From NCBI GenBank assembly GCA_902493585.1, contig CABUPZ010000091.1:1-9471 (forward strand): a stretch of DNA of 9,471 bases, in the 5' to 3' direction. How positions within the stretch are numbered: position 1 is the stretch's first letter; each line of letters begins with the position of its first letter. Shown here one piece after another: positions 1 to 5,296 of the stretch. The notes under the pieces are model-generated. The model saw only the letters and a list, made by a program, of their open reading frames with translations, ran no database searches and had not been told where the DNA came from. The position numbers and the translations under genes were made by a program. Source of the stretch: an uncultured Fusicatenibacter sp. Its GTDB lineage: Bacteria > Bacillota > Clostridia > Lachnospirales > Lachnospiraceae.

Positions 1-62
1 TCTATCTCTCGGTACTGGTGGACTGCTTTGATGGACTGCTTCCCTGTTGGACAATCAGCACG
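1..62 (+). pseudogene. IS3-family transposase fragment (integrase core, internal piece)
   Basis: Reading the plus strand from base 3 gives YLSVLVDCFDG, then LLPCWTIST. This resembles the part of IS3-family OrfB transposases (rve/DDE integrase core) around the 'YLSVLIDCFDG..V.WSIST' strand. Both flanks of the match are missing: the window begins inside it, and after base ~62 the frame turns into antisense of the nucleoside hydrolase. No IS end or terminal inverted repeat is visible at the break, so this is not a simple insertion edge but a deletion or recombination scar, or an assembly join. About 20 residues are visible, so the family call is a recognition from a short motif. Confidence 0.55.
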
Positions 63-397
63 ATCTCGTGTGGATGTTCCTTTATCTTTTGGTACAGAAA
101 GGCAGGAGCGTCCGCTTTTTCATAGGTGTTATGCGGCCAGAACTTTAATGCTTCGGCGCCGTCCGGCGTAGGATAAACCGGGATCGGCTGCAAGGTGGTG
201 TCGAGTCCCGCCACAATCGGAATCTGTTTTCCGGAAGCCTGGCAGATCGCATCCGCAACCGCCGCGCGTTTTTCCGGTTCACCGCAGACGGTTGTGATTC
301 CAATCAGATCGCACTGTGGTTCCTTCAGTAAATATGCAAGACAGATCGCGTCATCAATATCTCCGCCAATATCTGTATCGAGTAAAACTTTTTCCAT
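2..397 (-). pseudogene. Nucleoside hydrolase (IUNH family), N-terminal fragment
   Basis: The frame starts with MEKVLLDTDIGGDIDDA, the aspartate-rich Ca2+/ribose site that opens inosine-uridine preferring nucleoside hydrolases, which split the N-glycosidic bond of nucleosides in salvage. Family-like sequence runs to about residue 114 (HEIVLI). The family would continue with a 'GPLTN'-like segment, but here about 17 unrelated residues follow before a stop at 2-4. Those residues are antisense to the transposase fragment at 1-62. Full-length members are about 300-320 residues, so more than half of the enzyme is missing, including the C-terminal active-site histidine region. The start has a perfect AGGAGG (407-412), 9 nt upstream. 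The product is very probably inactive. Confidence 0.8.
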
Positions 398-421
398 TTT
401 TAAAATCCTCCTGTATATTTG

Positions 422-454
422 TCAGCGATACAAGAGCTTGCTGCAGATTCCCAT
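422..454 (-). CDS. Possible 10-residue leader ORF before the nucleoside hydrolase
   Basis: The minus strand reads AAGGAGG (461-467), 6 nt, then ATG and the codons for MGICSKLLYR and a TGA stop. The stop lies about 25 nt before the hydrolase start codon. The ribosome binding site is as strong as that of the real genes. No homology can be judged at this length. It may be a translated leader, a remnant, or chance. It is listed because otherwise the strong ribosome binding site has no partner. Confidence 0.2.
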   Translation of the reverse strand: MGICSKLLYR

Positions 455-488
455 TTTGCGCCTCCTTGTCTTCTGTAATGTTATAGGA

Positions 489-1043
489 TTATTTTTGCTG
501 AGGATTCAATTTTAACGTGCCAGGATCCTGAAAAAGAGGAAGTTTTGGAGGAAAGAAGGTGAGTAGAGCAAACAGCAGCAGGATTCCGATGAAGATGGCA
601 AGTACGGTTTTGGGATTCCGTCCTTTGCCATATTGATAGACATGCAGTCCTAAAAGCTGCCCAAAGGAGAAGGAGAGAAGTAAGATTAAAATGTCTATCC
701 ATAGAATACTGGCTCCAAAGGCACCAGTATAAAAATAGTAAAGTGCGGGTACAGAGATGAGAGCGGTAATGAGAGCTGCCAATGTTCCTTCAAACCAGTT
801 GCTTTTCTTGATATAATACTCTTTTTTGCAAAAGATATAGTAGAGCAGCCACCAGAGGATGGTGGGAAGGAGCACCATTTTGGTGTGTTCCCAGACACTT
901 TCATTGACAGGCGCAAATAGTCCTGCAATGACATTTTTTCCTGAAAGATCATATAGAAAATGCAGTATGGATCCTGAGATGAAAAGAGCAGGAATGCCAG
1001 TGAGGATCCATTTTTCAGGGGGCAGCCATTTTTTTCGATTCAT
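489..1043 (-). CDS. DUF6512-family membrane protein
   Basis: A 184-residue protein with about five hydrophobic helices, at roughly residues 12-33, 56-71, 86-107, 112-138 and 145-165. The segment from HFLYDLSG through FAPVNESVWEHTKM, and later PPKLPLFQDP, match the pattern I know for DUF6512, a family of unknown function common in Clostridia. The motif SVWEHTKM lies on the loop before helix 2. The last residues after DPGT do not resemble the usual 'DPVTG-Y' ending, so the extreme C-terminus may be altered, possibly by the same rearrangements that broke its neighbours. GGAGGTG (1048-1054) precedes the start. A TTGACT box (1093-1098) with TATACT- or TATATT-like boxes lies upstream, but with poor spacing (14 or 19 nt). 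The gene probably shares a transcript with the hydrolase fragment downstream. The function is not known. Confidence 0.7.
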   Translation of the reverse strand: MNRKKWLPPEKWILTGIPALFISGSILHFLYDLSGKNVIAGLFAPVNESVWEHTKMVLLPTILWWLLYYIFCKKEYYIKKSNWFEGTLAALITALISVPALYYFYTGAFGASILWIDILILLLSFSFGQLLGLHVYQYGKGRNPKTVLAIFIGILLLFALLTFFPPKLPLFQDPGTLKLNPQQK

Positions 1044-1189
1044 AAAACACCTCCGGATAAAAAATTCAATATAGTATATGCAGAAAATGCAGAGTCAATG
1101 TTCATCAGAGGCAAGCATAATGAATGGAAGCTTATGGTATGATGGATTCAGAAAATGTTTGATAATTCAGTTTCATGGAGGGTTCTGTA

Positions 1190-2137
1190 ATGGATAGGAA
1201 TAATGACAAGTATTCTGCCGCCAAAGATGTGGAAGCGGTTGTTACCAGTTTTAATCAGGGAACTATGATTCTTGAAGCGGTGGATTCTTTATGCCGCCAG
1301 ACAACTCCACCGGCAAGGATTATTATTGTGGACGACGGGTCAACGGATGAGGATTCTCTTAAGGTTTTGAAGCGTATTGAGTCTGACGATGACAGATCCG
1401 TTGAGGTAACGATTGTGTACCAGCCAAACGGCGGGGTGTCGGCAGCGAGAAATACAGGGATTCGAAGGACAGAGGCACCAATGGTTTTGATCCTTGATGG
1501 AGATGATAAGCTGGAGTCTATGTATATTGAACAGGTTAGCCAGATGCTGCGTGATCATCCATCTATGATTGCGGCATCTTCCTGGATGCACACTTTCGGA
1601 GTTCTCGACGCCATTGTTTGTCCGAGTGGTGGCAGTCTGACCGCATTTCTTGCACGGAATTGCTGCCCGGCAACCCATATTCTTCGGCGCGCGGTATGGG
1701 AACAATGTGGAGGTTATGATGAATCCATGCGTTCCGGTTTTGAAGACTGGGAATTCTTTTTGAGCATGTTGGAAACTATGCCGGAGGGTTATATTGGAAT
1801 TGTTGAAAGTCCGCTGATCGATTATCGCACTGCGCCCGCTTCATCAAATGTAACAAGCATGACAAAAAGACTGGATCTTATGCGTTTTATGATTGAAAAG
1901 CATATGACTTCTTATCGAAATTATGTTATGGATGTAATTCTGGGAATCGAAGCTTCCTCTGTCGCGAGGCTTTACGGTTGGGAAAGTGAAATGATGCATG
2001 CGATAAAAGCAGAACGGGAGCTGAGCCAAGAATCCACTGCATTTATGGAACATCCAACCTATGGTGACGGAGGAATGGCTGCGGCAGTCCGTATCGCATC
2101 ACTTCATGATCGTGTTCCATGGAAAAAATTAATGTGA
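1190..2137 (+). CDS. Glycosyltransferase family 2 (GT-A fold)
   Basis: A 315-residue cytoplasmic protein with no membrane helix. It has the GT2 landmarks in order: AVVTSFNQ near residue 16, the nucleotide-binding VDDGSTD at 47-53, QPNGGVSAARNTG at 78-90, the metal-binding DGDD at 103-106, and GGYDESM followed by the GFEDWEF acid/base motif at 183-189. It should transfer a sugar from a nucleotide donor to a glycan, lipid or protein; the acceptor cannot be read from the sequence. I chose the ATG at 1190 because GGAGGG (1177-1182) sits 7 nt upstream. The in-frame ATG at 1175 overlaps that site and has none of its own. The gene stands alone, without other cell-surface polysaccharide genes, and its 3' end runs into the truncated redox gene on the other strand, so it may have been brought here by a rearrangement. 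Confidence 0.85.
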   Translation: MDRNNDKYSAAKDVEAVVTSFNQGTMILEAVDSLCRQTTPPARIIIVDDGSTDEDSLKVLKRIESDDDRSVEVTIVYQPNGGVSAARNTGIRRTEAPMVLILDGDDKLESMYIEQVSQMLRDHPSMIAASSWMHTFGVLDAIVCPSGGSLTAFLARNCCPATHILRRAVWEQCGGYDESMRSGFEDWEFFLSMLETMPEGYIGIVESPLIDYRTAPASSNVTSMTKRLDLMRFMIEKHMTSYRNYVMDVILGIEASSVARLYGWESEMMHAIKAERELSQESTAFMEHPTYGDGGMAAAVRIASLHDRVPWKKLM

Positions 2138-2473
2138 TGAACCGTCTGTCGGTAGACTGCGACTGTGATTCCAGTCCGGTGGAATCGGATATGTACGACA
2201 TAGTCTACCACAAGGGCTGGCGTAGTCATAACTCCGTAAGCGGCAATTTGTGAGAAGTCTGTAACGTGCTCGATGGATGTGTCCATTCCCAATTCTTTAA
2301 GAGCTTCTTTTGTGGCTGTCTCCAGGGCATGGCATTTCGCGCAGCCGGATCCCAACACTTTAATGTCAGAAGCGTTTTGCTTTCCGACTGTCTGCTCCAT
2401 GGTTTCCGGGGTACAGCTGTTTTCGCGGCAGCAGCCTTTGGATTCGTTTGATTTTTTTTCGGAATAATCCCAT
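2104..2473 (-). pseudogene. Small thioredoxin-like redox protein, frameshifted and C-terminally truncated
   Basis: The core is DIKVLGSGCAKCHALE, with the CAKC redox pair, then YGVMTTPALVVD. This is the pattern of the ~75-110 residue 'redox-active disulfide protein 2' thioredoxins that accompany DUF318-type permeases. The natural start is probably the ATG at 2471-2473, with AGGAGGT (2481-2487) upstream, giving MGLFRKK. The frame must then change at a run of eight A (2452-2459 on the minus strand) to reach SNESKGCCRENSCTPET and the rest. Without a shift, the frame that begins at 2473 does not encode the redox core. An ATG at 2400 starts the intact core but has no good ribosome binding site. After Val-Val-Asp (2203-2211) the family's final beta-strand and helix are replaced by ~28 unrelated residues that run antisense into the glycosyltransferase 3' end. 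It is the third gene of the arsR-permease operon and is probably non-functional. Confidence 0.7.
2151..2209. repeat. Nested inverted repeat at the glycosyltransferase/thioredoxin junction
   Basis: GGTAGACT at 2151-2158 is the exact reverse complement of AGTCTACC at 2202-2209. Inside lies a second perfect inverted repeat, GATTCCA (2167-2173) and TGGAATC (2180-2186), around a 6-nt loop. The right outer arm coincides with the codons where the thioredoxin reading frame stops looking like its family (Val-Val-Asp at 2203-2211). No T-run follows, so it does not look like an ordinary terminator. It may be a recombination site, a fold-back rearrangement scar, or chance. Confidence 0.45.
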
Positions 2474-2492
2474 TACTATTACCTCCTGAAAA

Positions 2493-3173
2493 TTAAATAA
2501 GAATATGCTGAACGATATTAAAAAGATAACCGACAAATATAATGCCAAGCGTGCATACACCAGTAAATAATGCCAGCAATTTCGGTTTCACTGCTTTTCG
2601 CAGCATGATAAGTGAGGGCAGTGACAAAGTGGTGACCGTCATCATAAATGCCCAAACGGTTCCGAGCTGAGCGCCCTTAGCGAGCAGGGCTTCCGCAACA
2701 GGAATCGTTCCAAAAATATCGGCATACATTGGGACGCCTGCGAGTGTCGCAAGAACGACGCCAAAGGGGTTATTGTTTCCAAGAACTACTTTTTTGAATG
2801 TTCCTGCCGTTTGTTCTTTGGCATAAGTCAGGCGGTCTTTTACTGTCAGATCAGGAGCGTCAATATCCACACTGCCGGCAGAAAGGACGAAGTTTTCAAT
2901 ATATTTTTCCATGTGAAGTTTTTCTATGACCGTGCCGCCGATCACTGCAATTGCAAGACCCAACAGAACATAAATAACTGCCACTTTCGTGCCAAAGATG
3001 CTGATGAGTAGCACAAAACTTCCCAAATCCACCATCTCATAAATAAAAAAATGAATGCTGCCGCCTATGTGTCCCGCCACGTTAAGTCCAAGTGCTGTAA
3101 GGGTGCTTCCGATTAGTTCATTCAGCCATTTCATACCTAGTACTTGATCCTGTATGAATTGCCATATACCCAT
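2493..3173 (-). CDS. DUF318/ArsP-type permease, apparently with two internal in-frame deletions
   Basis: A 226-residue membrane protein of the permease family PF03773, which exports metals or metalloids or organoarsenicals. The second half is typical: NNNPFGVVLA at 133-142, GVPMYADIFGTIP at 146-158, and TTLSLPSLIMLRKAVKPK at 181-198. Members are usually about 310-350 residues. From memory of the family, two blocks are absent here. The first lies between Glu46 and Met47 (about 80 residues, base ~3036) and should carry the TPFCSCSS-type motif and its helices. The second lies near Val129 (about 25-30 residues, base ~2787) and should hold one helix. The reading frame is kept across both. The ribosome binding site is a GAGG ahead of the ATG at 3173. 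It lies 86 nt behind arsR and 19 nt before the redox gene. As it stands, it is unlikely to form the normal two-fold channel. Confidence 0.75.
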   Translation of the reverse strand: MGIWQFIQDQVLGMKWLNELIGSTLTALGLNVAGHIGGSIHFFIYEMVDLGSFVLLISIFGTKVAVIYVLLGLAIAVIGGTVIEKLHMEKYIENFVLSAGSVDIDAPDLTVKDRLTYAKEQTAGTFKKVVLGNNNPFGVVLATLAGVPMYADIFGTIPVAEALLAKGAQLGTVWAFMMTVTTLSLPSLIMLRKAVKPKLLALFTGVCTLGIIFVGYLFNIVQHILI

Positions 3174-3199
3174 GTGAGGTCCTCGCTTTCAAAAATAAT

Positions 3200-3215
3200 A
3201 TCAAAAAAATTTGAT
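3200..3215. promoter_or_regulatory. ArsR-type operator candidate before the permease
   Basis: ATCAAA (3200-3205), 4 nt, TTTGAT (3210-3215) is a perfect inverted repeat. ArsR/SmtB repressors typically bind AT-rich inverted repeats with ATCAA or TTGAT half-sites. It lies between arsR and the permease, 27 nt before the permease start, so it could give the permease its own repressed promoter. The 11-mer AATTTGATGTG (3208-3218) recurs as its reverse complement before arsR (3582-3592). Confidence 0.4.
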
Positions 3216-3227
3216 GTGTTTTGCTGA

Positions 3228-3260
3228 ATGAAACGCCATCCGGATTCAGACGGCGTTCAT
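3228..3260 (-). other. Intercistronic hairpin overlapping the arsR stop codon
   Basis: On the plus strand, ATGAAACGCC (3228-3237) and GGCGTTCAT (3252-3260) are complementary except for one bulged A. On the minus-strand transcript, the hairpin begins at the last base of the arsR stop codon. No U-run follows directly, so it is more likely a transcript-processing or stability element, or a weak attenuator, than a full terminator. Confidence 0.4.
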
Positions 3261-3571
3261 CACTCCTTTTCACAGCACGTTTTCTGTTCTGTGTCGGGTG
3301 TAGTCAGTTTTTTCAGCAAATCAAGCGCATAGTCTCTGCCGGATAAGCTCAGCCGGTAATGGGTCCACTTGCCCTCCTGACGGCTGGAGACGATTCCTGA
3401 GTCACAGAGGATTTTCATGTGGTAAGATAAGCCGGACTGTGTCAGATCCAAGGGCTCCTGAAGTTTGCAGGCGCATTTCTCACCGCTTCGCAGCTGTTCC
3501 AGAATGGCAAGACGTTTGGAATCACAGAGAGCCTTGAAAACTTTTGCGTGCTGCTGATAGATGGTTTCCAT
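3260..3571 (-). CDS. ArsR/SmtB-family metal(loid)-responsive repressor
   Basis: A 103-residue winged-helix protein. Residues 8-28 (HAKVFKALCDSKRLAILEQL) form the usual first helices. SGEKCACKLQEP at 29-40 holds the Cys33-x-Cys35 pair at the position of the CVC metal site of arsenite-type ArsR proteins. LTQSGLSYHMKIL at 43-55 is the recognition helix, and residues 61-74 (ending GKWTHYRL) form the wing. Two more cysteines (99, 100) near the C-terminus may join the metal site. It should repress its own operon until a thiol-binding metal(loid), most likely As(III) or Sb(III), binds. GAGGTG sits 5 nt before the ATG. It leads a minus-strand operon with the permease and the redox protein. It is the only gene of the three that looks undamaged. 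Confidence 0.9.
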   Translation of the reverse strand: METIYQQHAKVFKALCDSKRLAILEQLRSGEKCACKLQEPLDLTQSGLSYHMKILCDSGIVSSRQEGKWTHYRLSLSGRDYALDLLKKLTTPDTEQKTCCEKE

Positions 3572-3581
3572 TCGCTCACCT

Positions 3582-3600
3582 CACATCAAATTAGCATGTA
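3582..3600. promoter_or_regulatory. Operator half-site candidate before arsR
   Basis: CACATCAAATT (3582-3592) is the exact reverse complement of the 11-mer next to the operator-like repeat before the permease (3208-3218). ACAT and ATGT frame a weak dyad at 3583-3599. It sits 10-30 nt before the arsR start, where binding would block the promoter. No good -35/-10 pair could be fixed here. Confidence 0.3.
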
Positions 3601-3631
3601 CGAAAAGAGGGGATTTTGTCATGAACAGTAA

Positions 3632-3670
3632 AACACCTGGAACGTTTCACAGTGGAACCTTCCAGGTGTT
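3632..3670 (-). terminator. Perfect 11-bp stem-loop, likely terminator of the CmpB-type gene
   Basis: AACACCTGGAA (3632-3642) and TTCCAGGTGTT (3660-3670) are perfectly complementary around a 17-nt loop that can itself fold weakly. On the minus strand the stem is followed by TTTACTGTT, a modest U-rich tail. It lies after the gene ending at 3730 and before arsR (same strand), so it would separate the two transcripts. Confidence 0.45.
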
Positions 3671-3729
3671 CTGTATTAGAGCGTGTTTGAAAATTCATTG
3701 TTACAATTCATTTCTGCAATCTGTATGAT

Positions 3730-4287
3730 TTAGATTGGTTTTATAAGAAACGTATAGATACAATCCGCGATCAGGATCAGAGCAAGTACGGAAGAAATCA
3801 CAGATACTTTCTTTTCTCCAAGTTTTTCTGTCGCCTTATAAAACAATGGCTGCAGAAGGTATAAAAAGATCATTCCGCCGATGCCGAAGCGGATACTTGG
3901 ATTTAATGCGATCCGTCCCTCGAAATTGAAGGAAAAGCGGGTGTAGTCCCACAGCCATTCCCCTCTGGTGAATTCCATGATATAGCTGGCGATCAGCTCG
4001 ATCACGGTGGTAATCAGGACAATGCCGATAAATACAAGGACCGGTGTGACCGGAATTTTGCCGATGGCAATCTTTTTGGTTTTCAGCCGGTACAGTGAGA
4101 AAATAAGAATGACTGCACCAAACCCATAAACCACGCAGTAAGGGCCAAACAGGACGCCTCTGTTGGAAAATCCCCATCGATAGACCACCACTTCCAGAAA
4201 TACTTCATAGATCCATCCGATGATGGAATAGAGCATAAAATACAAGAAATATTCCTGCAATTTTTTGAATTTCGTTAATCCCCTCAT
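3730..4287 (-). CDS. CmpB-type putative ABC-transporter membrane protein (PF06541)
   Basis: A 185-residue integral membrane protein with about five helices, at roughly 13-35, 44-66, 80-105, 132-150 and 160-183. Family signatures are clear: YSIIGWIYEV at 20-29, SNRGVLFGPYCVVYGFG at 41-57, the IELIASYIME region near 96-105, WDYTRFSFNFEGRIAL at 113-128 and a following FGIGG. The family is named 'putative ABC-transporter type IV', but no ATPase partner is adjacent and the biochemical function is unknown. The length is normal for the short members. The start at 4287 has a GAAAGGA-type ribosome binding site and a near-consensus promoter ~50 nt upstream. It looks intact and monocistronic. Confidence 0.8.
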   Translation of the reverse strand: MRGLTKFKKLQEYFLYFMLYSIIGWIYEVFLEVVVYRWGFSNRGVLFGPYCVVYGFGAVILIFSLYRLKTKKIAIGKIPVTPVLVFIGIVLITTVIELIASYIMEFTRGEWLWDYTRFSFNFEGRIALNPSIRFGIGGMIFLYLLQPLFYKATEKLGEKKVSVISSVLALILIADCIYTFLIKPI

Positions 4288-4333
4288 GTGTTATCCTTTC
4301 TTTTGTTTTTATGATGATTAGACATATGTAGAC

Positions 4334-4362
4334 ATTATATGGAAAAACGGCTTAAATAGCAA
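4334..4362 (-). promoter_or_regulatory. Sigma-A promoter of the CmpB-type gene
   Basis: On the minus strand, TTGCTA (4357-4362), exactly 17 nt, then a perfect TATAAT (4334-4339). The start codon is 47 nt downstream. Just past the -10 box, TAGACAT occurs twice (4319-4325 and 4329-4335 on the plus strand), spaced by exactly 10 bp, which may be an operator. Confidence 0.7.
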
Positions 4363-4483
4363 GAAGAAAAGGACAGGAATCTACAGAATTTGGTATAAAT
4401 TCAGTTGGCTGAACGGTTATGGAATCAGAAGAGATCGAACTCAAACCTTTCATCATCTGTAAGTATCCGGAAATCCTTCCGTG

Positions 4484-4492
4484 TGGTATCAT
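4484..4492 (+). promoter_or_regulatory. Extended -10 promoter candidate for the Bce-type operon
   Basis: TG, one base, then TATCAT (4487-4492) forms an extended -10 element, 14 nt before the AAAGGAGG ribosome binding site of the ATPase gene. There is no good -35 box at the matching distance, as is often the case when a response regulator activates a promoter. A second candidate is AGGACA (4370-4375), 18 nt, TATAAA (4394-4399). Short dyads TTCAG/CTGAA (4400-4413) and CGGAA/TTCCG (4468-4481) lie between and could bind a regulator. Confidence 0.3.
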
Positions 4493-4522
4493 AAATCCAG
4501 AAGATCAAAGGAGGAATCAGAA

Positions 4523-5296
4523 ATGAAAATGATTCTTGAAATCGAGGGATTGAAGAAATATTACGGAAGGACAGGAAATCAGACGAAGGCGCTGGACGGG
4601 ATCTCGTTCCAGGCGGCGGAAGGAGAGTTCCTGGGAATTATGGGAAGCAGCGGTTCCGGAAAATCCACTTTGCTGAATTGTATCGCCACGGTGATTCAGC
4701 CGACCGGAGGGAAGATCCGGATGCAGGGGACTGACATTCTCGCCCTGAAAGGAGAGAAACTCGCAGAGTATCGAGGAAAAAAGATCGGATATCTGTTTCA
4801 GAATTTTGAACTGCTGGATCATATGACGGGAAGGGAAAATATCATGCTGCCCCTGTCACTGCACAGTGTTTCCGGGAAAGAGAGCCAGAGCCGTCTGACC
4901 CGTCTGGCGGAGTATCTGGAGATTACGGACGTCCTTGAGAAATTTCCCGCTCAGATGTCCGGCGGACAGAAACAGCGCATTGCCGCCGCAAGGGCGCTGA
5001 TCATGAATCCGGGGATGATCCTTGCCGATGAACCGACCGGGGCGCTGGATTCCAAGAACGCCAAAACGCTTATGGAAAAGCTGGCGGGACTGAACCGGGA
5101 GGAAAACGCCACGATCCTTATGGTTACCCATGATTCCAATGCGGCAAGTTACTGCAAACGTATCCTCTTTATCCAGGATGGAGTGATTTTTCATGAACTG
5201 CGGAGAAATCTTCCGGATGAATCCCAGAGGGATTTTTACGGGCGGATTTTGAACGTGATGGCGCAGCTGGGAGGTGGAAGTGCAAATGTTCTTTGA
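4523..5296 (+). CDS. Bce-type ABC transporter ATP-binding protein
   Basis: A 257-residue cytoplasmic ATPase. Walker A GSSGSGKST at 41-49, Q-loop Gln93 (YLFQNFELLDHMT), signature MSGGQKQR at 145-152, Walker B MILADE at 165-170, GALD at 173-176 and switch His203 (VTHD) are all present. The order and the FELLDHMTGRENIMLPL segment fit the MacB/BceA group that powers antimicrobial-peptide detoxification and sensing. I chose the ATG at 4523 (MKMILEI) because AAAGGAGG (4507-4514) is 8 nt upstream. An in-frame GTG at 4481 lacks such a site and would add residues not seen in the family. The last 11 nt overlap the start of the permease, so translation is probably coupled. It is the first gene of a four-gene operon. 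Confidence 0.93.
   Translation: MKMILEIEGLKKYYGRTGNQTKALDGISFQAAEGEFLGIMGSSGSGKSTLLNCIATVIQPTGGKIRMQGTDILALKGEKLAEYRGKKIGYLFQNFELLDHMTGRENIMLPLSLHSVSGKESQSRLTRLAEYLEITDVLEKFPAQMSGGQKQRIAAARALIMNPGMILADEPTGALDSKNAKTLMEKLAGLNREENATILMVTHDSNAASYCKRILFIQDGVIFHELRRNLPDESQRDFYGRILNVMAQLGGGSANVL

Noticed and set aside
19..41. A 10-bp direct repeat, TGGACTGCTT, at 19-28 and 32-41.
   Set aside because: It falls inside the transposase coding fragment and is explained by two similar codon stretches; no third copy or array is present.
2104..2200. The redox protein's C-terminal tail as a genuine overlap with the glycosyltransferase gene.
   Set aside because: The tail has no resemblance to thioredoxin C-termini and simply reads antisense through the other gene and its 3' flank until a stop.
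3678..3700. GAGCGTGTTTGAAAA, which looks like the end of a transposon or miniature element.
   Set aside because: No matching inverted copy or target duplication occurs in the window, so an element cannot be supported.
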